Assembly: GCA_000467715.1 (NCBI GenBank)
Contig: AJFK01000441.1
Location: forward strand, 1-64,000
Reading direction: 5' to 3'
Length of the DNA stretch: 64,000 bases
From: Hysterium pulicare CBS 123377
Lineage: Eukaryota; Ascomycota; Dothideomycetes; Hysteriales; Hysteriaceae
Both the position numbers and the translations under genes were made by a program. How positions within the stretch are numbered: position 1 is the first letter of the stretch; every line of letters starts with the position of its first letter. The notes under the pieces are model-generated. The model was not told the origin of the DNA and searched no databases. It saw nothing but the letters and a program-made list of their open reading frames with translations. Below are positions 1 to 11,234 of the stretch, piece after piece.

Positions 1-2484
1 CGCCATGGTAGCTTTGGGTCTTTTAATAACGCGAGACCGCAGATGCAGAACTCCCCGCACACGAACAATGGGAATTTCCAGCGGCCAGACTTACGGGCCC
101 AGACTTCGAATTTGTCGTCGTATGGATCCCAATCGCCGTATAACTCGGCTAGTACTCCCTCGCAGTCGTATCCAACTTCCGCACCTGCGAACTACCAGAA
201 TGCCTCGCCAGCTCCAGGATATCAGGCTCAGCAACAGTTCCCACCATTTTCGTCTTTGCCACCTCCAGAATATCCTGCGGCGCAACAAGCTTCGACGCCT
301 CAATCGCGAGATGGAGAAGGCTCCTACTATAATGGACCTCCTGGACAGGCTCCTATGAATGCAATCGACAACACCCAAGTAGACACAAGAATGAACGGTG
401 TATCCGAAGGGCTGGTTGAGAACACTACACCTTCATATGCCATTCCGATGTTTGGCGGTGAAGGCTACAGCCGCTCCCCATTCACCATGGCCGATGACTT
501 TGCTGCTTGGCTGTTCAACGACTCCAACTTCGGTCCGGGAGCGTCACCGATGGGTTACCCAACGGGTTCTGGAAGCGTCAATCCCGTGATTGGCGGTTCC
601 TCCCAGATCGGTCTGCAAGCACCTTATTTCAACTACGATCCATCTGTAGCCGGTTACTTCAACCAGCCGGCACCCCCACAACATCCTATGGCCGTCAACA
701 GCATTCTGGATACTACCCTTCCGGAGTCGGTTCTTTCGGAAGAGAAGAGACAGCAGCTTCTTGATCTCATTATTACTCGATTCAATGAAACAGACCATGC
801 ACCTGTCAAGAAGCAGAAGGATGAGATTTGCGAAGGCAACAAAGATGATGATCATCACGTTCTCAGTCTGCACATGATGCAAACCTACATCAGTTCGTAT
901 TGGGTACATTTCCATCCGCAATTACCCATTTTGCACAAGCCTACGTTCAATGCTGTGGCTTGCCCGGATCTTTTACTCTTGGCCATCATGTCTCTTGGCG
1001 CTTCGTGTCTGGAGAAGAGCTACGGCCATGAGGTGACTCAGTCATGCTCGCAGCTATCGAATTTTCTGGCATGGCATCTTCGCTGGGAGATCTTTATGGA
1101 CGCCGACTTCCGACCTCCTGCCAAGCTATGGATTTTCCAGGCCCTACTATTGCTTGAAGTGTTCGAGAAGATGTACTCAACTCGTCCACTACACGAACGC
1201 GCACATATCCACCATGCTACGACTCTTACGCTGATGCGAAGAGGAAGCTCACTGATTGGTAGGTCTGCCCTGGATTCACCGCCGAGCATCAAAGACGGCA
1301 AGAGTGGGATGAACGGTCATCCTGGTTCGAATACTCCCGACGAGTGGTGGAACCACTGGATCACGAATGAGGCAACAAGGAGAGCCGCGTTCGCAGCCTT
1401 TGTCATGGACAGCATACATGCTACGATGTTCGGCCATAGCGCTGTTATGGTCGCTCACGAAATGCGATTGCCCCTACCCTGCGACGAGGCACTCTGGTCG
1501 GCAACGAGCAGCTCGGAGGTTGGTAGAGTAGAAGCCAGCCTTCACTCTAATGGCATTAAACAAACTACATTCCTGGATGGCCTAAAGAAGACGTTGAATG
1601 GGCAGAGCGTACGAACAAATTCTTTCGGACGAACAATTCTCATGGCCGGCTTGCTGAGCGTGTCATGGCACATGAACCAGCGAGACCTTCAAGTCAGCTC
1701 TCTAGGCGTTTCCCAAGCGCTTGGTGGTCGCGATAAGTGGAGAGGCTCTCTAACCCGCGCTTTTGACTTCTGGAAGCAGGATTTCGATGCGTCCTTAGCT
1801 CGACCGAACGATCTATCCGCACCGAATGCATACCAATACTCGAACGGCCTCGATGACGAAAACGTTTTTGAGTCTCGCACAGTCCTACATCACATGGCGC
1901 ACATGGCAATGCATGTAGATATTGTCGACTGTCAGGTTTACGCCGGTGCGACGAGGCTACTCGGTCGTTCCATAACGCCTCAAGACTACAACGGTGCTCA
2001 GCGTCGTATGAAAGAAACCTGGGCACCAACAGCTCGAGCCAGAGATGCGACTTTTTACGCTCTCCGTTTCCTATCCAACGTCTTGGTCCCCGAAGATCAC
2101 AACATGGGTCCTCCCTCCAATGCCGCCTCAACAGGTTTTGACTATTCCGCCCGCGATGACTTCCTCCTTAATCGACCTTGGGTCCTCTACTTCGCTACCC
2201 TCGTCGTTTGGTCGTATGGATACGCACTCGATGGGCCCATCAAGCCGGCCTACCAACTCAAGACACACGAAGACAAGGTCAGAGATATGCAAGGCTTTTT
2301 GAGGAGAGTGGGTGGTGTGAGGGCGCCGGACGATCTTACCAAAATGCCGGATCGAAATGCGTGTTTAGGCATGCTTGTATTGATGCGAGACATGTTCAAG
2401 AAGACAAGATGGGAACTGTTGCATGAGGCCAGTAATTTACTTACAAAATGTGTGGAGATGCTTGTTCCAGGAGGTCAGCTATGA
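1..2484 (+). CDS. Fungal_trans-domain transcription factor, 5' truncated by window edge
   Basis: The reading frame is open from the first base, so the protein begins upstream; the first in-window Met is at base 43. Counting from that Met, residues 1-220 are a low-complexity Ser/Pro/Gln/Tyr-rich stretch typical of an activation region. From about residue 275 a helical region begins with YISSYWVHFHPQLPILHKP, the start of the fungal-specific transcription factor domain (PF04082), and runs to about residue 700. No DNA-binding domain lies in the window. In C2H2 regulators of the AmdX/klf1 type the fingers precede such a Ser/Pro linker, so I expect zinc fingers just upstream (inference). The protein should act in the nucleus. 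Stop TGA at 2482-2484. The family is clear; the specific regulator is not. Confidence 0.8.
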   Translation, partial: RHGSFGSFNNARPQMQNSPHTNNGNFQRPDLRAQTSNLSSYGSQSPYNSASTPSQSYPTSAPANYQNASPAPGYQAQQQFPPFSSLPPPEYPAAQQASTPQSRDGEGSYYNGPPGQAPMNAIDNTQVDTRMNGVSEGLVENTTPSYAIPMFGGEGYSRSPFTMADDFAAWLFNDSNFGPGASPMGYPTGSGSVNPVIGGSSQIGLQAPYFNYDPSVAGYFNQPAPPQHPMAVNSILDTTLPESVLSEEKRQQLLDLIITRFNETDHAPVKKQKDEICEGNKDDDHHVLSLHMMQTYISSYWVHFHPQLPILHKPTFNAVACPDLLLLAIMSLGASCLEKSYGHEVTQSCSQLSNFLAWHLRWEIFMDADFRPPAKLWIFQALLLLEVFEKMYSTRPLHERAHIHHATTLTLMRRGSSLIGRSALDSPPSIKDGKSGMNGHPGSNTPDEWWNHWITNEATRRAAFAAFVMDSIHATMFGHSAVMVAHEMRLPLPCDEALWSATSSSEVGRVEASLHSNGIKQTTFLDGLKKTLNGQSVRTNSFGRTILMAGLLSVSWHMNQRDLQVSSLGVSQALGGRDKWRGSLTRAFDFWKQDFDASLARPNDLSAPNAYQYSNGLDDENVFESRTVLHHMAHMAMHVDIVDCQVYAGATRLLGRSITPQDYNGAQRRMKETWAPTARARDATFYALRFLSNVLVPEDHNMGPPSNAASTGFDYSARDDFLLNRPWVLYFATLVVWSYGYALDGPIKPAYQLKTHEDKVRDMQGFLRRVGGVRAPDDLTKMPDRNACLGMLVLMRDMFKKTRWELLHEASNLLTKCVEMLVPGGQL

Positions 2485-3654
2485 CCACTCGTTGCGGAAT
2501 GGACTCTCCCTATCATCAATCTATCAAGCGCATCTCGCTTTTTTTTTTCAAATTTCGCACCAGACTGGCGATATATGGACAAATCTCACGAAGGAAATGA
2601 TCTGGGTTTTCATTTTTCTTGCTTTCGCTTCATTCCCTTCTTGACCTGTTTATCTGCAACATATTTCCCTTCCTGCTTTGTATGGTGCTCTGGGCTTGGA
2701 TCACATGGGAGCAAATATGATCTTTCAAATATGTTAGCTGTGGTGGCTACAATCTGTATATATTAGGGATCTTGGATCCGCAGCTGTGGTGACGCGCATG
2801 GGTTTGGGGGGAGTCCCATGTTTGAAAGCTGCAAAGGGGACGAGGAGGGATCACCATCGGGTGGATTCGGTCTTTTACTCCCATTATACCCTGGGTGGCT
2901 CTGAATGCTGCTACTATTACTACGCGGTGTGGCTTCTGGGGGATTTCCCAAGGAGCGTGTTGATGTTTTCGTTTTATGGCTGGCATTGTTTGCTTGGTAT
3001 CTATCGGCAGACCAGAAGGGACGATTTGATTAAAAGCGCAAAATGTGATTTTATATTTTTGTAAATCCTCCACGAGCCCGAGAACGAGTCGTTGTTCTTT
3101 TCCTGTATGAAGCAGAATCTAGCCGATGGATATCGTCTTGTACATAATTCGCTAGTAAGCTCTGTATTCCTCTTTCGTGATAGCGCACTCCCCCCCTTCT
3201 TAGCTTAACTTACCACGGCAAGTCTACGTCCAGGGACATTCGCCTCGGTATACTGGCGAGACCTTGAGCTACACACCGTGAACGCAGACGAAACAAGGTT
3301 GGCGGCAAACAAAGTGAGACGGTCTTGGTAGCTGAGTTCCGAACTGTAGCAAGCACTTCAATGTCTCAACTTCGTTAGCTGGCTCCTCTATGCGTTGTTC
3401 CATTTAGCGAGACATATTCACTTTCACAGTTCATTCGCTATTGTCCGAACATTCTTGAGGCGTAAGCTAGACTAGAACACGTCTCAGTCAGTGTCTTAAA
3501 CATGCATCGGCAAAGAAAACGTGCTACGAAAGAAGGATTATGGTGAAGGTGTCGATGAATATAAGTAAGTTCTCACTTCTACTCTTAACAGAATCGTAAT
3601 CGTTTTGCAAACCGCACAACTTCAACCATTCTTGTCGCTTCGCATACCAGCAGC
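2485..3654. other. Intergenic region, no supported gene
   Basis: The first part is probably the 3' untranslated region of the upstream regulator (T-rich tracts around 2540). The rest holds only short open frames in several phases without family resemblance. The last 150 bases before 3655 serve as the upstream region of the zinc-ribbon gene. Confidence 0.5.
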
Positions 3655-4133
3655 ATGTCAATGCTCATCCCAGACAACACGCACAAGTGTTGGTTCTGTG
3701 ACTACACCAACATCTCAACCGCCATCATTTGCCGATTTTGCCGAGGGATCACTATACCAACTCGAGACGGTGATAAAGAGCTCAAATGGACAATCTACTC
3801 GTTTGGCCCAAAGGCTTCTCCGGAACACCATCCCTCCTGCTTCCCAACTGCCATGGAGAATCTACTTTCAAGCAATGATTACGTCGCTATTCGCGTTGGC
3901 GATGAAAGCCAGGCGCTTCTATTGATCTGGTATCCCGGCCACGGCAAGAGACTATCTATCAAGGAGGGTGGAGGACAGCTGAGGACTAAATACGGGAGTA
4001 ACATAAATGACGGGGATTGGGCTTCGTTTTATCGCATCATGGAGAATGTACCGATGAATGGTAAGAAAATATCTGTTCTAGACTTTTTTTAATTCCGATT
4101 CTGAATTTGTAACTAGGTACATCTGTGCCGTGA
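3655..4133 (+). CDS. Small zinc-ribbon protein (RanBP2-finger-like N-terminus)
   Basis: Two exons, 3655-4060 and 4117-4133, give 140 residues. The intron (gtaaga...aactag) keeps the frame and replaces an AT-rich read-through by a short end finishing in TSVP. Near the N-terminus KCWFCDYTN is followed ten residues later by CRFC, a C-x2-C...C-x2-C arrangement with the Trp and Asn of a RanBP2/NZF finger. The remainder is a compact domain with no family I recognise. NZF fingers bind ubiquitin or RNA; which applies here cannot be told from sequence. The start ATG at 3655 precedes the finger by ten codons. It lies convergent with the kinase-like gene that ends at 4337. Confidence 0.6.
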
Positions 4134-4336
4134 TTCTGACTTTGGGTATGCGCCTGAATCGAATGGCTCGCCAAATGCTCCCGGGAGTGCGTGAGGATAC
4201 GATTCCCCAGGTTCACATAGCACCGTAAATTTCCGGGTTTTCTATCCATTATGTTTGATTCTCGATTTCATGTTCCAAAGCAGCTTTAATCCTCGCAATT
4301 ACCATTCTTATATAGTAATTAATTGGTTGTCAGCAA

Positions 4337-5590
4337 TTACTCAGGGTTCTTGGGTGTTACAGAGAATTGGTCGCGAATCTTCTCAAGTAACCAAGAAGGT
4401 ATCGGTGGGGTTTTGGGTTCACTAGTTGGAAAACGTACTATATGCTCGACCTGATTCCCAAGACTGGTCCAATAAAGGGTTGCCGAAAAAGGCTTGCATT
4501 TACAGAATCCGGGAAGCCGCCAAGATGATTGGACGTGTGGGTGATCTACGTCGCACCTCCGAAAAGCACAATACGCCGGAGAGGTCTTTTCCCAGATCTC
4601 GGTTTTGAAGGTTTCCTTGTCCATGTCTGGATAGATGGCTGCCCAAACTGGACGCATCAATTCAGCGGATTGCCTATCACCCCATTCATAGGATAGCCAG
4701 CGCTCTGCCCACCAAGGAAAGTATCCGGACATTTCCCAGTCGATGATTGCCTGGATCTTGTCGTCCTTGACCATGATATTAGAGAGATTCAAGTCTCCGT
4801 GGGTAAGGACATAAGGCTCTCCTTTCGGGAAGTTGGCTTTGATCTCTTGAAGTTTCTCTTCAATTACCGTTGGATCCAAGGTGTGATGTATGTTTGCCAG
4901 TCCCCCACGGAAGGTTTCTGAAAGACCTTCAAGCCATTCCTCTGTTGTATACCCGATTTTCATACAGGTAGGTGGAGAGCGTCTGTGGCAATTGCCGATT
5001 ATGACATCGTCAAGTTGGCTACCATCGACTTTTTGGGCGCGTGGCGCGGTAAATTGTCGTAGTTGCTTGATGTAATGGGTGAGCTGGGTACTGTAGGACG
5101 CCTTCTGCTCTGGGGAGAGAGTATCCCAAATCGAATGGAGCGGTACGCCATCAACCCTCGACATCAGTGTGAAATGCACTTTATCCGTTGGATCGCTCAA
5201 TCTTCGCATTTCCTTGATCAGCGGGATGTCCAAGCCAGGTTGACTACGCAGAAACTCTTGGGTCATGTAATCGTTTCCAAGGGTACCATCGTTTGGCTGA
5301 TCTAGAATCATCCATTTGTTTCCGATCGTCCACAAGCCCTTGTTGTCGCACGTGTTGACAATCTTGATCCGGGATGCATAGGAAGAGGTGGTCTGGTTGT
5401 AAGTGCTCCAGCCGCAGGACCAGCATAACTCCTCCTTTTCACCTCCTCTCATGTATGCCTTGGTCTCGCTGCGCCGTTGCCGCGATTCTTCGGATGGGTT
5501 TTCAGCATCTTCGAATACGAGATCCCGATACAGTAATTCGGGGTGGGTATAGTTGGTATAGTCGCGTTCCATGCATAGATGGGCTGTCAT
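4337..5590 (-). CDS. APH-family phosphotransferase-like protein
   Basis: A single exon encodes 417 residues with an ATG start. It has the aminoglycoside phosphotransferase / choline kinase fold (PF01636): the Brenner-type catalytic motif HGDLNLSN is at residues 264-271 (Asp266 the expected base, Asn271 a metal ligand), followed by the metal-binding IIDWE at 282-286 and the usual aromatic stretch GYFPWWAERW. These fungal proteins phosphorylate small hydroxylated substrates that are mostly unknown, and resistance to aminoglycosides should not be assumed. The N-terminal 90 residues contain a CWSCGW motif and a degenerate nucleotide-binding lobe. Both catalytic motifs are intact, so activity is plausible. 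Confidence 0.85.
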   Translation of the reverse strand: MTAHLCMERDYTNYTHPELLYRDLVFEDAENPSEESRQRRSETKAYMRGGEKEELCWSCGWSTYNQTTSSYASRIKIVNTCDNKGLWTIGNKWMILDQPNDGTLGNDYMTQEFLRSQPGLDIPLIKEMRRLSDPTDKVHFTLMSRVDGVPLHSIWDTLSPEQKASYSTQLTHYIKQLRQFTAPRAQKVDGSQLDDVIIGNCHRRSPPTCMKIGYTTEEWLEGLSETFRGGLANIHHTLDPTVIEEKLQEIKANFPKGEPYVLTHGDLNLSNIMVKDDKIQAIIDWEMSGYFPWWAERWLSYEWGDRQSAELMRPVWAAIYPDMDKETFKTEIWEKTSPAYCAFRRCDVDHPHVQSSWRLPGFCKCKPFSATLYWTSLGNQVEHIVRFPTSEPKTPPIPSWLLEKIRDQFSVTPKNPE

Positions 5591-7363
5591 TGTATATATA
5601 AAGACTAAATGGAGTGGGATAGGAATGGAGAGAAAATGACAATCAGGGAGAATAGTGGTTTACATAAGAAAACGCATAAGAAGACCTCAATAAAGAAGTT
5701 AGAATTTACAGGGCTTTCATACTTCAAAGAAAAGACACTAAATTTCCATTCTCGGACCAGCTCAAAGAAAAGTTCTAGGCATAGATCACGGTGGAATTTC
5801 AAATAAGGAATCCGTTTACGTTAACGGTAGCGTACTCAACCCAAGTTCTTTTATACTCTAGATGAGGCGTTCGCCCGGTGATCTTTTCCGGCAGGATTTT
5901 CTCCCGATTCGAGACTTTGCTCAGGTTTGGAATGAGACGGTTGGGTAAGTGGGATAGCCCAGATTGCGACCATGATGTGCTTCCTAGGAGAAGGCGATTG
6001 TTTGATGCTTGTACACATTTTTTGTTGATCAAAGGTCAAAAGCGGCGAGGTTGATGAAGCAAGGAGCGATACCCGAACGGGTTAGCGAAGAGGAGCCCAC
6101 CACTGCCTGGTCCTGACAGTTGTTTCTTTGAGCCGCATAGCTGAGTCTCTTTTCTCAGTAACGAAACATCGTATATATTACATACTTGCTTCCACCGCTT
6201 CGTGATTCGAGGATTATTCACGAGTGCGGCTCGTCCAATATCTTCAAACCCGCCAATGTCAGTTGAAGCGGCGTGATGCGGAGTAGGCTCTGGAGCCTGA
6301 GAGAAACCCCTATCTTTGATACTACCCAGGTAGTTGAAGGTTTTTGGGCCCAATGATTTCTTTATTGCCAGCGATGTAGAGGCCTATTCTGTGATAGACG
6401 GCTTAGAACTCCAAACGTTCTTGAGAAAGTGAGTATACATGTCTATATTCCTAATTCTAACATAGGAGGAATTCTTTTGGGGGGGGCTTTGTTTACGCTC
6501 CAATTGTGTACGTCTGTCAACCCGATTCTCAGAATCCGAGGATTCTATGCAGAAGAGCAACCCACTTACTGTATTTGCTGCTTTCTACACCAGACAGCGA
6601 CATCAAACAGCTTCATCCAGCTACTTAGTTAGCCCTCCAGCTCATCAGTAGGACCTTACTTCTTCCAACCTCAACCTCATCAGCCTTTAGCCGCTTAGGC
6701 TTACCTTCTTACTCTTACCATCTCTTCCTAGTATACTATTTCTTTGGGTTATAGAGATTTGTAGCTACTTATATTTCAGAATTTTGATTCTTATAAACTG
6801 GATTAGATGCTTGTCAATTCTTTCCTACGATATTCCTCTCATAACGCACCTTGAAAACCTTGAATGAAACCGTTCTCCATCTGCAAGACGTTGCGAGTAA
6901 TGCCTCCAATGTTCAGCCTGATAAAGGAGATAGTGACGGGGTATTGACCTTGATGTGGAAAGGCTGCGGGTGAGGGCATTTTCCTGGTGATGCCAAGAGG
7001 AATCTGCCGAAGTTGTTATATGCGATCGCCGAAAGAGCCGCTGAATGAATGGGAACAAGATGGTGAAATCCGTAAGTAGCCGAGACCAGAACAAAATGTT
7101 GCCGGGTGTCAGAGGGAGGGACGGTCATTTTCACGTTGCTTGGCTTACCCGGTACTGACAAAGACATTCACTGAGCAAGCGAAAACTGACCCATCGGTCT
7201 TAGGCCGGGACCGGTGCGCTAGTTGAGAGTGAAATATCAGAATTTCGAGGCTCACGGACCATCTGCCATCCGTCACTTGTTCAGCATTTCGCCTCATAAT
7301 TCACCGGTGCACTGGGAGATACCATCACATAAATACACCTTACCCTCGCCTTCGCCCTCGCTT

Positions 7364-7479
7364 CTCGCAACACCATCTTGACAAACAACCGCGACCACCA
7401 CTATACGATCAACCCACGTCTTTCTCAACACCATCTCGACAAACAACCGCCAACACCATTGTACCATCAACTCCAGTTT
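7364..7479 (+). repeat. Imperfect 58-bp tandem duplication in a 5' leader
   Basis: Two adjacent copies begin with the shared core aacaccatcttgacaaac at 7369 and its variant with ctcgac at 7427, a period of 58 bases. Each copy continues with CAACCGC, an ACCA-rich segment and ATCAAC. The repeat lies just upstream of a predicted 5' UTR intron, in the leader or promoter of the protease gene that starts at 7546. Confidence 0.7.
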
Positions 7480-7492
7480 CAACTCTCCGTCA

Positions 7493-7539
7493 GTGAGTAC
7501 ATGTCCGCTCTCGGTTCAGATGGCTGTTAACAAAAGTAG
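7493..7539 (+). other. Candidate 5' UTR intron
   Basis: A consensus donor GTGAGT at 7493 is followed by a TTAAC branch-like site and a TAG acceptor ending at 7539, seven bases before the start codon at 7546. The 47-bp length fits other introns in the window. No coding frame tests it, so confidence is moderate. Confidence 0.45.
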
Positions 7540-7545
7540 TAGAAA

Positions 7546-9467
7546 ATGAAGCGCGATCAGACCTCCCGCATCCATCGCAAGCTTTCCAAGGGCCCTAGTC
7601 GCGTCTTAGAGCCTCCTGAAGTCACCTCACTTTCCAGACAGGCCGAGGAGGGGACATCCGCTGGCAAACAGCATCCGGAAGCGATCCACTCATCTATCGA
7701 ACCACAAGAGAGCCCTACCTCAACGGGTGGTGACCTTGACGGAACGCAGCAGCATTCAGATCCCAACCGCTCCACCAAGGATGCTATCAAGGAACACTCA
7801 ACACCAGACACTTCTCGTTCCGGTACTCCGGTGAAGGGAGAGGTGAAACATCTTGGTGATGACAGGAAGACGAAGTCAAGTACTCGTTTTGTTTCGCGAA
7901 TTCCTCTTCCAACCGCTCGAATCCCAGGCGCCTCATTTGTTCGCAAAATTCCCAACTCCGATGACGGCAAGAAGATGTTGCACTCACCCACCCTCGAAGT
8001 GCAAGACAAACATGATCATGCATCTGAACCCAGCAGCAGTCCAACTCCAAGCACGCCCTCCACAGCACCCACATCTTCTCCAATAAGCACTGCGCCAACA
8101 AGCATCGCGCCAACAAGGCCTTCCACTCCGGATCCATCTTCAAAAGCCTACCTAGCCTTAGAGACATCGGTCATTACGGTTGGAGAGTTCAACAACATCA
8201 CCAACCACCAATCCTTTGAGGGTTGGTTCGAAGAGGGAACTCTGAATGTCTCCCTCGAGCTGTTAGCAAGGCAAACCAGATGTGCAGAGCACGACATATT
8301 TCTTGCGCCGTCTTTCATGGCTCATCATCTCTGCACCATTAAAGACCGGGAAAATCCAAACCTCAGCGACCTGGATGACGAAAAGAAACAACTGGCGGAG
8401 AAGAGGTGGGTCTTTCTTCCCATCAACGACGGCTATAGCTCCCAATTTGACGCCAATGCCACCATGGGAAACGGGAGCCACTGGAGCCTATTGGTCATCG
8501 ATACAACTCGCGAAATGCATGCTCGGTATTTTGACGGAATGGAAGATGCACCGGATAATAGCACTATTGTTGCGGTTGATATCATGGACGGCTTTGAGAA
8601 GTTGATGGGATGGCCGCAGGGATCGCTCAGCAATGCTGCACAGTACGAGCAACATGTGCCCAAACAATGGCAAGATAACAGATGTAAGTCTGATGCGGGA
8701 GCCTGTGGTCCCTTCATCTTTGCCATAACCCAGTACCTTTTGCGTTTTAGGCGATTGCTGTCGGATAGGCTGGCGTTTGCGGAGGATAAGTTGAAGAACC
8801 ATCTTATGCACATGGCCTTTGATTCAAAGGCAACTCGAAAAGAGATACATGGGATGATTCGGGCGGAACGATTGTGGAAGATGAGATTGGAGGAGGATAG
8901 GAAGAGAGATGTGGACATGGCGAGAAGAGAATCGATTCCGGAGAAGCTGGCAGTGCCAAATGGCCAGAAGGAGAAAGAGTTGATGCGCGAAGTGAAGGGA
9001 GCTGGTCAAGAGAAGGAAAAATGTCTATCAAGGTGCGCAACAATCCCAAAGAAAGACATCAAACCAACCATCAACATAACCACTAATTTAGACGTAGTAC
9101 TGCTCTAGATATACCTCAGGATGCTCCGAATATCGACTTTGGTCCGATCCTCACTTCACTCGGAATAGTCGAGGGCAGCCCATTTCCATCCGTTCCGAAG
9201 CCACAAAAACGGAAACGAGGTGGAGAAGCTCTTGGAGAAGAGGATCGAGCACAAAAGACGAGGAAGAAGCGCAAACACGAGGAAAGGCTGCCAGCCGAGG
9301 AGGGCCGAGAAAACAAGAAGAAGCGAAAGCATCGGGATGACGAGCCTGCTGAGAAGACCCAAGCACGGATCTTCAAATCCATTGGCAAAAAATGGGTCAA
9401 ACGGAATCGCTCTCCAGAAGAAGTGGAGGAGAGTCGGAATAGAAAGCGGGCGCGCCGCGGTGTCTGA
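7546..9467 (+). CDS. Ulp1-type cysteine protease (SUMO/NEDD8 protease-like), copy A
   Basis: Two exons, 7546-9032 and 9092-9467, encode 620 residues. The 59-bp intron joins the domain to a Lys/Arg-rich tail that would otherwise be out of frame. Residues 1-200 are disordered and Ser/Thr/Pro-rich. The C48-type peptidase domain spans about 200-410, with catalytic His312 in GSHWSLLVID, Asp330 in RYFDG and Cys387 in GACGPF; Gln376 or a neighbour would supply the oxyanion hole. C48 enzymes remove SUMO or NEDD8 from nuclear proteins. The tail (about residues 500-620) has repeated KKRKH/KRKR patches that look like nuclear localisation signals. Oddities: the usual DCG around the nucleophile is ACG, and the Gln-to-Cys loop is longer than in Ulp1. 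It is paralogous to the gene at 11235-12746. Confidence 0.85.
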
Positions 9468-10226
9468 GAGGTTGTTCTAGGAATTGGTAGACTTGTTGGC
9501 TAACAGTATTTTGAGAAAAGTTGGGAAACAGCGTTGTTTGGCTTCGAGTTGGGGTGTTGTTGGTACATTATTTAGCGATACCCTATACTGTACAGTACCT
9601 CTAGATTAGGGTGTTAGACTGGAGCTATACAGTCTACATATTTTCTTCACAGACACTTCTATACAATGTTGTTATTATAGAGCGAGGGCTCTATGGCTTC
9701 AATGTATGAGCTACTTTCCAAATAGCCCACAGAATGGCAACTTGATTTGATACCTTTCCCAGAGCCCAAATCGTCTTTGTTGACCGATGAGAACGCTGTT
9801 GGTCAGCGCACGCGCATTCTCCGCAAACGAAGAGTTCTAGCCTTCGTGAGTGTAGAGCTGCCTTTACCTTAGTAAGCAAATCCGGGTTCCACGCTATCGC
9901 ATACGATGGGCGTTTACGAATGACCTCAAACGATGGCAACTTGCCTTGATGCCTTCCCCAGAGTCTCAATCATCCTCTGCAGCTGATGGAGAATTGTGCA
10001 TCTCATGCCGGATATAGCAACTTTCCAGGTATTCCCGTCGAACGAAATTACGACTTTAAGATCTGATGTTGTCGAAACCATTTTTGGGGAGCACCGAGAG
10101 ACTTTGATTTCACGCTTTCAGGTGGGAGCCGAGAAAGCCTTGGTGAAATATGACATCTTCCGAAGTCGTAAACCGATGCTCTTCAAAGCTCTACTCTACT
10201 ATATTGTATGATCTCTCTCCCTTCAG
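9468..10226. other. Intergenic region between protease A and the epimerase pseudogene
   Basis: It holds the presumed 3' UTR of protease A and short open frames without recognisable family. Nothing upstream of 10227 resembles the missing N-terminal Rossmann segment of the pseudogene, so that gene appears truncated rather than merely broken. Confidence 0.5.
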
Positions 10227-10930
10227 CACATCATGAACCCGTCGCCGAGATCACATCGATGCCTCTCACGGCCTTCCACCGCGGCGTCGACATGGCCGTC
10301 ATCGATGGCGGAATCGCATCCGGCGTCCGCACCGCCATCGTCAGTCCGCCCACTATTTTCGGTCTCGGCGAGGGACCCGCTTAAGAAGCGCAGTATCCAG
10401 ATTCCATGGTACGTTGAGGGACTGCTGAAGCGTGGGAAGGGGTCTCAAGTTGGCAAAGGGGAGAATTATTGAGATGGAGTGCATGTTGGTGATTTGGCTG
10501 AAGCTTTCACTGTCTTGGTTGAGGAGGCGTTGAAGGGGAGTGCTTCGAAGGCGGAGTAGGGTGCTAAGGGGTATTATTTCTGTGAGGCGGAGGAGTTTGT
10601 AAGTCTTTCTTTCTCTCTTTTCTACTCTTAAAAGGTCCCTGTGAAGTAGCCTTTTTTCCGACTAATGCTCGATTTTCCCTGTAGCAATGGGCCACAGTTT
10701 CGAAACTCCTCGCTGGCCACGCCCACGATCTCGGAGCTCTTCCTACCTCGGATGTCGATGAATTGTCGCCTGATAATACGGCTAAGATCCATCCATAGGC
10801 GCCTCTTATTTGGGGAAGTAATTGCCGTAGTCGGGCGGATAGGTTGAAGGCGCTTGGTTGGAAGCCGAAAGCTAAACCGATGGCGGAGTATCTTGAGGAG
10901 ATGGTTAGATTTGAGGTTGAGAAGAAATGA
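10227..10930 (+). pseudogene. Decayed NAD-dependent epimerase/dehydratase, 3' part only
   Basis: Conceptual translation shows the C-terminal half of an extended short-chain dehydrogenase: VAEITS, TAFHRGVDMAVIDGG, TAIVSPPTIFGLGEGP, then after a frame change KRSIQIP and KGSQVGKGENY, then DGVHVGDLAEAF and GYYFCEAEEF, and finally ALGWKPKAKPMAEYLEEMV before a terminal TGA at 10928. This order matches fungal NAD(P)-binding epimerases. It is disrupted by one frameshift near 10375, by in-frame TGA after GENY, by TAG after SKAE and by TAG after KIHP. A recognisable intron (gtaagt...ctgtag) survives at about 10599-10684, and a pyrimidine-rich AG precedes 10227 as a former acceptor. The N-terminal nucleotide-binding half is absent. 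The stop changes are of the type W or Q codon to stop, compatible with RIP but not proof of it. Confidence 0.8.
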
Positions 10931-11234
10931 AGTAGATCTAGAAGCGCATACATAGTGTTCTGACTGCATTTTCATTTTCGGAAAGGGGGTAGAGATGAAT
11001 TGAAGTGTTCATTTGGTTTGAACTTCATGGCGTTGGTGTAACTGGTGTGCGGTCTTCTTCCCTTCTAACCTTTCTAACCGTGTATCCTCGAGAGCAGGTA
11101 CACGGAGCGAAATCCTGATGTAACTCCAACAACGCCAACGCTGTATCAACAATTAATCCAACCTGTCACACAGAGAACCTTAAAAATACAACTAGTGTTC
11201 GGAACCAAAGACAACAACTCCTGCAACAACCCCC

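Larger units (their letters stand above)
5591..7545. other. Long intergenic region with possible decayed coding remnants
   Basis: Nearly 2 kb lies between the APH gene and the first protease gene. On the minus strand at 5800-6353 several short frames read like protein but have no ATG and are broken by stops, so I treat them as relics or chance. The stretch 6610-6780 is pyrimidine-rich. The last 250 bases contain a 58-bp tandem duplication and a candidate 5' UTR intron belonging to the downstream gene. Confidence 0.4.
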